From NCBI GenBank assembly GCA_009760855.2, contig WPIO01000022.1, positions 513,501-577,500 on the forward strand: DNA of 64,000 bases, written 5' to 3'. Positions 24,184 to 43,135 of this stretch are shown piece by piece. The notes under the pieces were generated by a model. It was not told the DNA's origin and searched no databases. It saw only the letters and a list, made by a program, of their open reading frames with translations. Position 1 is the stretch's first letter. Every line of letters begins with the position of its first letter. A program made the translations under genes and the position numbers. The stretch comes from Cristatella mucedo (Eukaryota > Bryozoa > Phylactolaemata > Cristatellidae).

Positions 24184-24614
24184 ATACAGCCTCGTCAGGT
24201 TCTGCTATGGGCGTAGTGCCCTAGCAGGCTGTTCAACACGGTCGCCAGCATGTTTACGTTAAATAGACATGTATTTAGTTTATCTATTCTACTTGGAGTT
24301 TCTCTATAATATCTAAATGTAAATAATATAAATATAATAAATAAATAAATATTAATATAAATCTAAATCCCTAACCCTAAAATCGATCTAAGCACGAAAG
24401 CTCAAACCCAAAAAATACAAGATATAACCACTAAATCGTAAACCCAAAAGCATGCAACCCTTAAATACTAAATCCAAAATCCTAAGCGCTAAACTAAAAA
24501 GAGAGCTCTAAAACGTGTTTATTTAGCGGAAATATAAGCATGCACCGGCGACTATGTTGAACAGCCTGCTATAGGCACACACAGCGTCCATAGCAGAGCC
24601 TGACAAGGCTGTAT
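24184..24614. mobile_element. Fold-back DNA transposon / MITE with long terminal inverted repeats
   Basis: The left arm 24184-24270 (atacagcctcgtcaggttct ... agcaggctgttcaacacggt) is repeated inverted at 24520-24614 (reverse complement atacagccttgtcaggctct ... agcaggctgttcaacatagt). The about 250-bp interior is AT-rich with many degenerate CTAAACC-like units. There is no ORF. A right-arm copy at 28735-28925 shows that it is a dispersed family. Superfamily is undetermined; the target duplication is unclear (perhaps AT/TA). Confidence 0.75.
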
Positions 24615-24644
24615 ATATGTCAAAAAATAATTCATGTATATAGC

Positions 24645-24775
24645 CTCCTAAGAAAATCTAATCTCTCCTCAGGCGCTTCGCGTACGCCACGGGGCTCGAG
24701 CCCACGACCTCGGTCAGCAAATGGAAAGTGCCGAGGGTGCTATATCAAAAGTGTTATTATTATTATTATTACAAA
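24645..24775. mobile_element. SINE1 remnants in opposite orientations
   Basis: 24645-24722 is antisense SINE1 (taatctctcctcaggcgctt, ggctcgagcccacgacctcg). 24723-24772 reads in sense (agcaaatggaaagtgccgag, gtgctatatcaaaagtgtta, ATT units). The two tails belong to different insertions or an inversion. Confidence 0.55.
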
Positions 24776-24845
24776 TACACTTACCTTGACCTTGATTCGA
24801 GGCGAGCAATTTAATCAGCGTGGCGTACAAACCAACGACGCCGCA

Positions 24846-24903
24846 TTAGATAGGCAACCCTGAGGTTAGATAGGCAACCCTGAGGTTAGATAGGCAACCC
24901 TGC
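24846..24903 (+). repeat. 20-bp tandem repeat, three units
   Basis: Unit ttagataggcaaccctgagg repeated three times, the last ending tgcgg. Confidence 0.9.
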
Positions 24904-24904
24904 G

Positions 24905-25350
24905 GATCGAAGCGGCGCCGCAGGCCCGCCGTCGTGCGACCTACGGGTGGCCTAGGTGCGTCATACCACCCGCAGCCTCCAGCGATTCGGTCGAGAACTC
25001 GGCTGCGCCCCGCGCGCCGCCGTAGGGCGGCTGGCGCTTCTGGCGATGACGTCAGCGCCTCGCTTCGCCGGCGTTTCTACCTGTCCCTCTGTCAATCGGG
25101 CGCCGTCTGGCGGACGGACCGGACGTCGATTCGACTCGGCTCAGCACCTAGCGGCGCGTGTCGCGACGGGTCGGCTTCGCGCGCCCTCTCGTGCGACCTC
25201 GTCTTGGCCATGCGTAATGCGGCTTCGATGCGACTCCGATCCGCGTCCGATCGTCCCACGCGATTCTTCGTCGCATCGCGAGAACGAGCCCAACGAGGCG
25301 AAGGCGCTTGCGCGCGGGGTGACGAATGAGCCCGCTTGCCGGGCCTCTTA
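24905..25350. other. GC-rich, CpG-rich stretch without a recognised gene
   Basis: Long ORFs occur in several frames and on both strands, as expected from GC content alone. No family motif was found. Confidence 0.4.
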
Positions 25351-25351
25351 T

Positions 25352-25503
25352 GTACTAGCTGATTTAACAGCCTCCGGCTGTGACCGCCGCTTGCAGCGGC
25401 AATAAAGGATCGCCCACACACACACGGCAGGATTCGAACCCACGACCTCGGGACCGAGGTCGCGATAAGCAACCACCTTACTTAGCGTGCCCCATCGCGG
25501 CTC
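25352..25503 (-). mobile_element. SINE2 copy
   Basis: Minus strand: gcacgctaagtaaggtggtt head, ggttcgaatcctgccg B box, and a short body ending ttaaatcagctagt. The trinucleotide spacing matches 3200-3380. Confidence 0.75.
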
Positions 25504-25509
25504 GCTGGA

Positions 25510-28250
25510 TTGCGGGCCTCCGAAGTCGCTCCAGTCGTCGCGACTGTGACTGAGGCGGGCGTCTCGAATTGGAACGCCGAGGCTGGCCACCGACCGACCG
25601 CACGAGATCGCCAGCCGGCGCCGGCGCGTCGCCCGACGGTTCGGGGGCCACCGCCGTGCCGGCCCAACTGGCTAAGCTTGCACAATGCATTGCCTTTCAC
25701 CCCTCCACACCCACGACCAGCCCGTCGCCTCGCGGAGGGCGGCGACGGCTCGTCGGCGGGCGCCCCGCCGCCGGCGGCTCGCAGCGGTGCGACGAAGTCG
25801 GGCGCAATCGCTCGCCCGTCTTCCTTTCTTCTGTCCGTGACCCTTTTCCTTCCTTCCTTCAGTCCTTACTTCCTTCCTTCAGTCCGACCAATCTTACTCG
25901 TCCCCGCCAGTTCTACGCGACAGCTTCTCACGTTTTGTTATCTAGCGGTGCGGCGCTCGGCCCGCGGTGTACTGCACCGCTGCAGACTACGGTCGGCGAA
26001 GTAGAATGCGAATTCTCTCAACAGCGGCGCTCCGTTCGGAACGAAGCCGCAGCTTCACCCCCCCCCCCATCCAGCGTTAGGTCACCGCCAATAGCCCGGG
26101 CGCAAGCGCTGTGGGACCGCCGCTCGGTCGGAAGTGATGCCATACGCCTCCCAGTAGCGTGACTGCCTAGGGGTCCGGCTCCTGAGGGTGTGGCGCCAGG
26201 CGCCGCGTCTGCTGGCCGACTCGGAAAAGTTGCCTTCGGCAGGTGCTCGGCGAAGGCTCCATCCACCCGTCCAGCGCTGGCTACAGTCAAATAAAGACTC
26301 GAGCCCTGGGTCAGATGCTGGCCTTACACGACCAACGAGGCGGGTTCAAGCCCTGCATGTATAGAGGTACAGTTCTCTTAAGGCGCTGTACAATAAAAAA
26401 CGTATACATATATATATATATAATCTTAAAAAAGGTAGAGCGCGACGCTAGCGGCCAACCGAGTGGCTCGTATAGGTGTGGCGCGATAATCTTCCGCTCC
26501 AAGCCGCCGGAGCTCCTGCGCGTGCGCGCGGCTCCGTCTTGAGGTTCGAGCGGCGTCCAAACGCGGGGAGCGCGCGCCTGCTCAAGATCCGCCAGTCTTC
26601 TCCCCCCCCCCGCCAACGCCGCCGCTACCGCACCGCAGATTGACCCAGATCGACGGTTGGACTCTCCCGGTTCAAGTCCCTCTCCTCGGACGGACGCCTA
26701 GCGCCGTCGGCTGGCGACTTTTGATCTAGCGGGAGCCCCTCCCATCAGCTACAGCCCAGTTGCGGTCTGCAGTGTTTCGCCGAAACCATCTCCCAAGCTT
26801 CGCACGCAATGCCCTCCTGCGGGACGAGCGCAGGCCGAAGGTCAGCATACTCGGCTGTGAGGTTGTGCTGCGGCGATGCTGCACATACAGGCGCTCCTAC
26901 GCCCGTCGCGGCATTCGCGATCGTCCGCTCTAGCGGCGGCGGCGGCGGGACCTTCTCTCTGCGAAGCCCGACCCTGCGGCGCGCGCGCGTCTGGCCGCAC
27001 GACGCGAACGCGCACGGATTCGAGCTCTGCGACAGCCGCTGCCGCGAAGTCTCGCCGGGCGGCGGCGGCGCACACGGGGAGGAGGCAGGCAGCAGGGCCG
27101 GCATCGGGCCGCTGCCGCAGAGCTCGTAGTTGCGGCGGCGAAACGCCGATCGGTCGCAGTGGGCGGGTATCTTTCACCGCAGGGAACAAAGCGAAAGAAG
27201 CCACAGGCTGCCGCCGCCGCCGCCGCCGGGTGGCGCGCGCGTCGCTCGGCTGCAGCTGCTCCTCGAGACGCGTCGTTGGCCTCTTTTTGGCAGGCAGGCA
27301 CGCGCGCCAGAGCCAGTGCGGCGGCGGCGGCGACTGCGGGCTGCCGCTACCCTCGCTAAGGCTTCTCCTGCTCCTGCTCCTGCTCCTCGGTCTGGCTTCC
27401 TCTTCCTCTTTTAGCGACCCGTCAGACTGGCAGCCGCTGGCTCTGCGCTCGAGCACTCGCTACAAATGCGCACTGAACCGAAGTAGTTCGAGCTCGCAGA
27501 GCGACCGATGGCCAACATCCGTTGTGTGGGATTGAAAGCAGGACAATTGTCTCGTATGCGGAGACCTTGCAGCAACCTGGCGTTTAAAGAGCGGAAAAGT
27601 CTCGCAGCAACGGCATCCTGTAGCGGCAACAGCAAGCAGCCCGGTCAACAGCTAAGCTGCTGCCAAAGCGGCGGCAGCATCTTCGGCAGCCGACACGCGC
27701 CGACAGCCGCCCAGTCACAAGCAGCGACAGTGTCAAATCACCAGGCGCTGCTACTTGAACACTTAACTACAGCAGCAGCATGCTAGCTCTGCACCGACTG
27801 CCACAGTGTGCCAGCTCTGGAGCCGCGAATATGGAGGTGCAGCCGCTGCAGCCGCCATAGTCGCCTGCAGGATGTGCAAGCTGATTTTTCCACTCAGCCC
27901 CTCTATTAAAGGTGCGAACGATCTGAAAGAAGGCTCGCGGCTTGAGCGTAGTAGTAGCGGCCCTGCAAAGCTGCCGCAGCTGCGTTGGCTGGTAGAGACC
28001 GTTACAATTAACCGCGACAAGCTTACGGAACTCTTTGGGAGAGCTGGCCAAAGAAGCTAAGCTCTCCTTTTCTGTAGGAGTATTTCACTTTGGAAATCAA
28101 GTGCACACGGAGCCATGTAGCTCTAGCTATGTCTTGTAAATCACTTTGATGCATCGAGCGTTCGGTCGAAGAGGCAGTGCCAGTCTCGTCCACTCGACCA
28201 AGATTTGTCTCCTCGTCGCTAGTGGTAGCCGTCAATGCTGCCGCTGAGCG
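25510..28250. other. GC-rich, CpG-rich stretch, no recognised gene
   Basis: Overlapping ORFs on both strands up to about 219 codons, rich in Arg/Ala/Pro. None has a recognisable domain. It may be a CpG island or an unrecognised first exon. CTCCTG repeats lie at 27363-27392. A degenerate SINE1 (26303-26400) is the only assigned piece. Confidence 0.4.
26303..26400 (+). mobile_element. SINE1 remnant
   Basis: ggcgggttcaagccctgcat B box region and gttctcttaaggcgctgtac tail; the middle is deleted. Confidence 0.5.
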
Positions 28251-28254
28251 ACTC

Positions 28255-28425
28255 GCCTGTCTGCGAGCATGTGTCTGCTGGCTACCGAATGCGTACCGAA
28301 AGCCGCTTAGGCTGTGAGTGCGCTATGCCAAACTCTCCTGCGAACATCCACATACTATTTATGGCTTTGTGGAGTTATAGACGGAGATACATACATTCAT
28401 GCATATGGGTGCGAAGCACGCTTGC
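28255..28425 (+). mobile_element. LINE B 3' end
   Basis: tggctaccgaatgcgtaccg, aagccgcttaggctgtgagt, gttatagacggagatacata and a CATA/CATT tail. Confidence 0.7.
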
Positions 28426-28734
28426 TTGCGTCGTGCTAACGTACCGGCAAAATAATTGTTATTGTTATTGTTATCACTTTAGATAGCTGATCGGCCGGTT
28501 GAGTTATACACAGAGAAACTCCGGGTGCCATACGGTCCTACGTGAGTAGCTACGAGTCAGTCCGCTTTCCTGCGAACCCATTGAACTTCCACCACGGTCG
28601 CCTTGGCGATGCCGCGGGCTAGTTTGACTCGACATAATCTTTGCTACAGCCCAATTGCCTAGAGAATGATGACATGTTAGGAGGAGACACCTCCTACGAC
28701 AGGCGTCGGCGGCCTCATGCAATGGTTTTTCGCG

Positions 28735-28925
28735 ATCGGGTTTACGGTTTAGTGGTTAGATTTAGCATTTATTGTTTGTGTTGTGTTAAGGCATTCTAGA
28801 GAAACTCTAAGCGGAAAAGGTAGCTAAATACGGGTTTATTTAACGTAAATATAAACATACGCTCGCGACCATTTTGAACAGCCTGCTATGGTCGCAGTGC
28901 CCATAGCAGAGCCTGACGCGGCTGT
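28735..28925. mobile_element. Right arm of the fold-back element family
   Basis: cgggtttatttaacgtaaat, gaacagcctgctatgg and catagcagagcctgac match 24520-24614. It is preceded by GGTTTA-rich interior sequence. The left arm is missing. Confidence 0.65.
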
Positions 28926-28929
28926 GCGA

Positions 28930-30130
28930 CGTATTAGCTGAGCCGCTGCCGGCCAAGTCGGAGTCCTTGAGCTGCACATCGGCAGCGTGTCGCACGTCGA
29001 GCTATACGCACAATTAAAAGATAGCTAATGCCCGTCACTCTAAGCGTCGCTAAGAGAATCCGCGAAGCAGGAGACACTAAGAGATTTCTGAAGCATTTGT
29101 GAAGGAAAGCAGGCGAGTAAGTCTAGCTAGACGGCCGAGTTGAAGCATTGGCCGCGGCTGAGGCTCCGCTAGTCCGATTCACCGACCGCCTAAGCGCACT
29201 GCGTATGGATTCTTGTCCAGCCCCTCGACGCTTCAGCCGGCGAGCAGACTGCCCGCGAGTGGTCGTTGCAGGGGTAACGAGCTACTCGAGCGGCGCTCGA
29301 TCCAGCGTCACCTGGCGACGAAAGCGTTCTGACCGCTAGGGGTCATGCGAGTGAACCTACTCGTCTTAGTTTTCACACGCACGCGTGCGCACATGCACGC
29401 GCACACACACTTTGCATACGAACCATCGACGATGCCTCGTCGATGTGAAAACTGATGCCGTTGACCTGGTTCCCTACTCGTGTGGGTCTGCATGGATGGC
29501 ATATGGCAGCAGACCAGCCGAAATCATGAAATATTTACACAGACATATATATTTGAATTTACTATCAGCGTATTATTACACAACTGCAAATGCATGTATT
29601 GGTCGAACAGAGCCGAGATACACGCACGACTCCACGTCACGTGAACCGCGAGCGCCACTGTCGCAGTGTCGAAGTGGAACAGCTGTCACGCACACTTACT
29701 GCATTGCGCGTGGTAAACCGGCAAACAACGTATTTGGTTGCTTTGGATTTTATGTATTTAAACAAAAAGTTTCTAAGGGCTTTAAAATTCGCAGTTTCGT
29801 AGCTTTTTGCTCCACACGAGCTCTCTTGCATCCGCGCGGTCGCATGAGGAGGAGGGTTTCCTTACCCACCGACAACGGGTCGGCTTCTTCCGTCTCGTTT
29901 TGGCGCCAAGACTAAAATGCTTAGGAGGCCGCTGGTCGGTAGCTCCACGAAAAGACGACTGCAGCCATTGCACGAAATGAGCTTAGCAACCGAGAAGTGG
30001 AAGAAACTAATAAAGTCAGCCATAAAGCGGCGAGCCACGATCTTGACAAACGAAACTTTAAAGGACGGAGGCATATTATGGATATTAGAGCGTACTCTTG
30101 TAGCCGGCAGACGACCCAGCGGGACGACTT
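28930..30130. other. No recognised gene
   Basis: A 176-codon ORF at 29385-29915 (+) has no known motif and a composition typical of chance ORFs. It begins in a CA/CG-rich tract (29378-29410). Nothing else is assigned. Confidence 0.35.
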
Positions 30131-30134
30131 TCAC

Positions 30135-30895
30135 GTGAAGGCTCTGGTTCTTTAGTGTCGGAAGGTATCGCGCTCCGAGAGCTCTCTCGTTGTCGCTGGC
30201 CCCCACACCACCACAGCCCCGACAGAAGCGTTCGCCGGAAGCCTACCATGACAGGCATGCTGAGGCGAGTCGCCAAACGAAATTCTTCAGTTATGGAGCG
30301 AGTCAGAAGAGATCGTCGTCGTCTCAATTGGGCGCTGCACCGCGCCCATCGCACCGCCGACGACAGGAATAGGCTTCGATGGACCGACGAGTCGAGATCT
30401 ATGCTCTTCGCTCCCAGCCAACGAAGAGCACATGTAAGTCGGTGAAATGACGACATATATTCCCTTACTTTCGGCAGCCGGCAGTGAAGTTTGGCTGCGG
30501 ACTCGTCATTGGGCTGCTTCTGCTTCTCTGGTGTCGGAGGTCTGCACCGTATTAACCGACCACCACGGGTTCCCTCGATCTGGGGGGAAAAAGCTCGGAT
30601 CCCTTCCAGCTGCTAAAGCTCGGACCGGTTACATTTGGCATCAGGCCAATGGCTGGAGATGCACAGCAAAACATCCCAAAAGGTTTTGCGCTGAAGCAGC
30701 TGTCTGAGTCGTGGGTTGGACGAGCCTATCGCCTAACCTAAATCCGATTGAGCATCTTTGAGATTGGTCTGAGGTCGCTGACCATGTCCCTGGTGCGACT
30801 CCGGAAGAGCTTTTTAGCCGGCTGCACTGCAATCGCTGTGATAATATTGCTCTCTCCTCCCTCCCAACTTACTTGCAAGGGGTCGGCATGTAGGA
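30135..30895 (+). pseudogene. Tc1/mariner-type transposase pseudogene
   Basis: Across frames, in order: RRRLNWALHRAHRTADDRNR then LRWTDESRSMLF (first catalytic Asp context), QPAVKFGCGLV and GGLHRI, a degraded second-Asp region (CTAKHPKRFC), and SPNLNPIEHL with the third acidic residue. A stop replaces the Trp after HL, and at least two frameshifts separate the blocks. The order and spacing are those of DD34E transposases. No terminal repeats were identified. Confidence 0.7.
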
Positions 30896-31127
30896 GAGAT
30901 AACGAAAAACAGAGGTAATTAAAAACCACGGTCTAACCGATTAAATTAGCTACCCTGTAAATAATATTTGTACTTATGCTAGACATTAGGTATGTGTGTA
31001 GCACATAGTCATTATAGTGAGAAGAAATTGATAACATTTTCTGTATGTTAATTCTAAAGTCATCTTTGGGCACCAGGTAAACGTCATCATACCGGTTGGA
31101 ACAAGTCTTTTTGGGAAGGAGTGTGTG

Positions 31128-31194
31128 TACGTGTGTGTATATATATACACACACATATGTATATATGTATATTTATGTAGGTTTGCATTTGAAA

Positions 31195-31232
<38 letters not shown>
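31128..31232 (+). repeat. GT/TA microsatellite cluster
   Basis: GTGT, ATATAC, CACA and a pure (TA)n of about 17 units at 31197-31231. Confidence 0.9.
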
Positions 31233-31233
<1 letters not shown>

Positions 31234-31246
31234 TGTTTTGATATGC

Positions 31247-32699
31247 AAGGTGAGCAGCCGGTGAGCATCCAACCAGCAGGACAAGTGGATGCAAACCAGC
31301 ACTACCAACTGCACTTTCCCAGTGGCACCTTTCAAAATGGCCAATCAGCAGCAGACACAATCATCTGAGCCCTTCGGTCTCTCTCGTTGTCTTCTTAAAT
31401 ATTGTAGATCATACTAAGGATGTGCTTTTGCTGTCGAACTGGCAAGACGTTCCCCGAGACAAGCCCTTCGGAGGAGCAAGCAAAGGGGGTGGGGGAGGAA
31501 GAGGAGGATGAACAAGAGGACTGCTATCGTCCGAGCCATCTCGAGCGAAGCTAAAACCAGCTGCCACGGCCAGAGACTGCAGCAGGTGTAAGCAACTCGC
31601 TCTACCCGGCTGTGCCGACTCTGTGGGTGCAGTTGTTCGTGGCCGGATAAACTCGCCACAAATGAGATCAGGGATAGAGATGCAGCTGCAGCTAGCAGGC
31701 TGCATTGGTGCCCGCCTGCTTCTGTGGGACCGATCGTACGACCGATCGCCACGGCAGCAGAGAGCAGCTGCCTGTCGCGTGGCACGGATGGCTGGGGGGG
31801 GGGCAGGGCCTGCAGCCAGGGCCCACGCTGGCTGCGGCAAGCTGGTTGGTGGCTGCAGCGGCTGGCCCTCCTCCTCATCGTCGGGGCTCAGCCCCGCCGC
31901 TCCACCACCAGCAGTGCTCTAGCTGCACAGGCGGCGCAGCCGGGCAGTGGTCGGCCGGTACCGACGAACGAGCGCTGCTTAAAGGCTGCCAGGCTGCCCA
32001 TTGGTCGGCCGGACGAACATACAGACTGCCGTCATTGTAGGCCCGCTCATTCTGCTGGCGATTCTGCTTACTGTCAGAAGAGGCTGCAGATCTGCTGGTA
32101 CGGCCGCCCGTGCTACTGGTACTATGGTGAGCTGGCGCGCAGGGCTCCCGCCGCCCGCTGCCGCTGCCCGCCTTGCCTGCGCGAGAGCTGCAGCGTTTCT
32201 GCTGAGCCAGCGCCTAACGCCGCCTGCTGCCGCTGCCGCTGCCGCCATCAGCTACCGCTAGCACCTGAGCGCCCATTGTCGCATTCACCGCCAGCTGCCC
32301 GCTGATAGCCGCCCGCTCCATTCCACCCGCCTCGCCGCTGCCGTGTTGCTGGCTCGGCTAGGCTACCTCGGCTAGTCCTGCACAGTGGCGGCAGTAGTAG
32401 CAACCCGCTGTCACCACTGCTGCTGCTGCTGCTGCTGATGTATCACGAATGCACTCACTCGACCCGTGGGGGTGGCAGTGATGGAACGAACGGCTTCTGT
32501 GTGCACCGCAGCAACAACCGGATCAGCAGAGGCTTGCTGCTGCTGCTGCTGTGCGCCACTCCTCCTACAGCTGCTGCCCTCAGTGACTGCGGGCATGGCA
32601 GCCGTCTGCAGGCAGCCATTCTCTCACCGTGCGGCTCGGTGGGACGATGGCACCTGACGTTCAGCAGCAGCGGTGTAAGCTCGTGCGTCTGCTCTGCAG
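31247..32699. promoter_or_regulatory. Probable 5' region of gcm (GC-rich, CAG/CTG-rich)
   Basis: GC-rich from 31430 on, with CTG/CAG triplet runs (32420-32435, 32530-32550) and no clear protein-coding frame. An acceptor at 32699 implies an upstream non-coding exon, and this is the likely place for the promoter. No TATA box or start site could be assigned. A 41-codon Gln-rich frame at 31247-31371 is unexplained. Confidence 0.3.
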
Positions 32700-39670
<6,971 letters not shown>

Positions 39671-39834
39671 CTAGTTTATCGGGAAGGCCGGGGGGGGGGA
39701 GGCACAAGGCTCTGTCTCCTCTGCCTCCGCCGCTTTGGCAGCGGCAGTAGCCGGGGCAGCTCGCTGCCAACGAACCGGCCTCCACCGCCGCTGCCTGGCT
39801 GGGCATTTGTGTTACGCTCGGTATGCGATAGGCA

Positions 39835-39840
39835 AATAAA
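39835..39840 (+). terminator. Poly(A) signal AATAAA of gcm
   Basis: Canonical AATAAA 165 bp after the stop, followed by a T/G-containing stretch. The 3' UTR is Gly/Cys-codon-like GC-rich sequence with a run of ten Gs near 39690. Confidence 0.7.
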
Positions 39841-39864
39841 TCCTGTAAGGCATTGTCTCCGAGC

Positions 39865-41240
39865 TGTCGACTTTTGCCACTGCCACTGCTGCCATCCGAC
39901 CGGAGGCCTGCGAAATCGAGCAGACTAGACTAGTGTGTAACTGCAGCGGTCAGTCAACAGTCAGTAAATGAGTAGGTAACCGAGCGGTTACTCAGAAGAA
40001 TGGGAGGAGACAACTCGGCACCTCGGAAGAAGAAGTCAAACAGAGGTGGAGACTCGCATGCGAGACTGCGGTAACCTAGAGCGCAGCTAGAGCGACATCC
40101 GGCTTGACTCGTTCGTGACGAGCGTGGCGAACGTGTTTTCTATCTCGGCCCACCACAAAAAGGATGCGTGCCGTGTGTTTTGATCATTTGGGAAACTGCC
40201 CACCGAAAACTCTCCCGGCGGCAGAGACTCGGTGGCGCGTCCCTGGTCGTTCCATCGCCCCGGCAGGCTGTTTGCGCGCTCTGTATGAGGGAGGTGGCGA
40301 CCAGCAGCTGGTGGTGCAATGACACAACCGCTGCCACCGCCACCATTATGACTCGAGGGCGAGGCCACCACTCAGGGTCTCCTTGCAAGGAGAAAGAGAT
40401 ATCCGCTGGTGCACCGCTGCCGCTGTTGCTGCGCAGCAGCAGCAGGAGCCGCGGTGGCGGCTGCTGCTTCGAGGTTCGACCCGAGTCGGCGCGCGCACGC
40501 TACAAAGCTGGCCGCTGCGGTGGCCGGCCCGCATGGATGGTCAGCTCTGCCGACCGAAAGAAAGGCCAGCGACCGAGAAAACAACAAGCGAAGCAGCAGC
40601 GCAGCCGCAAGTATTCATTGCGCTTCATTCCACCGACCCAGCCGACCACTGACTCCGACCGTGCCCCGAGTGCGGCCCGCGTGTGTCGTCGCGTAAGTCA
40701 TAGCAAGCCGACCGGGCTGAGACTGGGTAGCTTGCCGCAATGTGGCAGATGCCTCACCGCGAATTGCGTTGGCTAGGCCTCAGTAGCAGCTAGCCCGTCG
40801 ACTTATGGCTGATGGCGGCCAATAGAAAGCTCGTCATTGCTAAAGCAGAGCACTTCAGTAGAACATTCAACAGTTTCTCGCAGTGTGGACGAAGTGAAGA
40901 GCTGGTGTGAAAAAAATAGCGCCAAGGGAGCATTGGACGGCGGGGAGGGGGAGAAGGGACATTGCAGGGAGCAATGGACGTCAATGATTAATCCGACGTG
41001 ACTCGTGCTCTTGATAATTATTTCGTATCATTAAGACGTGGAGAAAGCAGACGCCGGTGTCGGCTCTCTGTCACACTAACTCATGCTGCTGCTGCTGGTC
41101 AGTTCCAGGTCTTCATGTGAATTTACCAGCACATGTTCAGCAGTGGGAAGCTGCTAATGCCTTCACAGAAAGTTACCTCATCAGTGCAAGCTTCAGATGC
41201 AGCTGCCGTAGCCACACCTGCACCGAGTGACCACCGGGAG
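39865..41240. other. 3' flank of gcm, no recognised gene
   Basis: GC-rich until about 40780, with multi-frame ORFs that carry no motif, then mixed composition. Nothing further. Confidence 0.4.
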
Positions 41241-41244
41241 AGAG

Positions 41245-41390
41245 CACCCCTCTCTCTCTCTCTCCTCTTTTGCGCTCCGTTTTTCCGCTTGCTGGTGGCG
41301 TGCTCTGGGTTTCCACTCTATTATGCTTGCATCTCTTTCTTTCTTTCTCTTTCTCTCTCCCTCTCTCTGTGTGTGTATGTGTGTGTGTAG
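41245..41390 (+). repeat. CT/CTTT-rich and GT tracts
   Basis: Short CT run at 41249-41266, then CTTTCT units at 41333-41368 and TGTGTG to 41390. Confidence 0.85.
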
Positions 41391-41399
41391 ATGTTGAGT

Positions 41400-42720
41400 C
41401 TGCTACCACCGGGTTCAATCCATCTTCACACAGTCAGCAGATTAGGTTCTTTCGTTCGACTAGTAACTGGCTCTTGGCACTATAACCATGCCAGGAAGCT
41501 CCTGGAGCACTTCGGCTGAGCTCGCTGGACAACCGATCTTACCGCAGATGTGCGTAGCCCTGCCTCTCCAGCCGCTAACCGCCCCACTACCTCCCTGCCG
41601 GCCACAGCCATGTGCATGGACCCGGAGGGTAAAAGGTTTGCCAGAAGCAAGATGTCAGCAAGCATCTGGCGCACAGTCACTTCCCGGGGGTGGCACGAGA
41701 GTGATTGCCTCATACCGCCGTATGCCTGCCTTTCTCCTTATGCCTCCTCAGATAACTGCTGTCGAGATTCACTTGTGCTGCAATCGGGCCGGACTGACCA
41801 GACGGCTGCGAGGCCGATCCCCTGCCTGCTCGAAGCATGGGGCACAGCTTGTCTTTGCTGGACAGCAGTGGCTGCAGAGCTTCGGCCGCTGCTTCGCACG
41901 GTGGATGGGCACGAGTCACTGGCTGATTGCCTAACGTGACTGTGACACGCTCTTCAGACAGGGTTCGAAGCCATCTGCACGAAAGCGTGCAGCATGCGCA
42001 AGGCAAGCTAAGTTTTTGTCTCTAAGAAGAACGGGCAGCCCGAAGCAAAGCCCCTTCATCTGTGACGATCGCTGGAGGCAAAGCGTGCTAGTTCGTTTCG
42101 GCATAGCCTGCAGCAGAGCTGTGATAGTTGTTGGGAAGCCTGGCGAGGCAAAGTTAATCCAGTGCGCGAAGGAGTGCTTGCTCAACGTTCCAGTGGCCTC
42201 AGAGAAGCAGATTTTCGGCAATCGTAGTCAGCAGATTTCAGGAAAGGATGGGCACAGACCTCAGCAGCCCTTTGTTCTGGGTTGCTATAACCTGAGTGAA
42301 CTCCCTGATGCAGTTCAGAGCAGCCTAAACATCCCTCCCACCGGTGTCAAGCAATGTGCATTGAAGCGTCAATGCAGCTTCATAATAACACAAGTTTACC
42401 TGATTCAACAGACTCGTTTGTGTACCGACAGAAGAGTTTTACTGGCTATCGCCACAGTTTCCGGTGGGCAATTACGGATCGCCCACTGTTGGACTTTTCC
42501 TTCACGACCTGTGTCGTGATGTGTGAACACCTTAGCTTTGAGCTACATCGACGACTGCTATTGCCTGGTTGGCTCAGCAAAAATGGAAGAGTGCAGCCCG
42601 TAATGTGAGCAATCGGCTTTTTGTGCACGTCGAATGCGTCGGCTTATGTGTGAAATCCGATGTGCCTTCGTAAGCTCAGCAGCAGCAAAGTAGATCCTAG
42701 AGGTCGGGTCAATGCCTGCT
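41400..42720. other. No recognised gene
   Basis: The longest frame is 42016-42519 (+, 167 codons). I find no domain, and its antisense strand is open too, so it is probably chance. Confidence 0.35.
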
Positions 42721-42726
42721 TCTCAG

Positions 42727-42838
<112 letters not shown>

Positions 42839-43004
42839 AGGATCTCAGCCACAATGCACTAGCAAGATTAACTCGTCCACACAACTACACCACGATGATG
42901 TATTTTCTCAACAGCGCCAGCCACGCGAGCAGAAACGACAGAAATTCAAGCGTTGGTGAGTTCTTATTCCTCCCTCCTGCTACCTGAGCCCCTGACCAAA
43001 TAGA

Positions 43005-43135
43005 CCCATTAACAGGCCATACATTGGCCATAGCGCCATCAACAAGGCCATAAATGTCAACTGGCCCTAAATTGGCTCCATCGCCATCAACAAGGCCTTG
43101 CATTTTAACTGACCATAAATTGGCCACGATCCCTT
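43005..43135 (+). repeat. 48-bp minisatellite, about 2.5 units
   Basis: Unit start gccatcaacaaggcc at 43035 and 43083, with partial units on both sides. Contains many near-palindromic TTGGCCA/TGGCCA words. Confidence 0.75.

Noticed and set aside
24846-24903. CRISPR-like array
   Set aside because: A plain 20-bp tandem repeat without spacers in an animal genome.
40527-40534. gcccgcat, an exact (A/G)CCCGCAT GCM-binding site downstream of gcm, hinting at autoregulation
   Set aside because: About four such octamers are expected by chance in 64 kb on both strands, and this one is isolated.
42016-42519. 167-codon ORF as a possible gene
   Set aside because: No domain, no splice context, and the opposite strand is also open over part of it.
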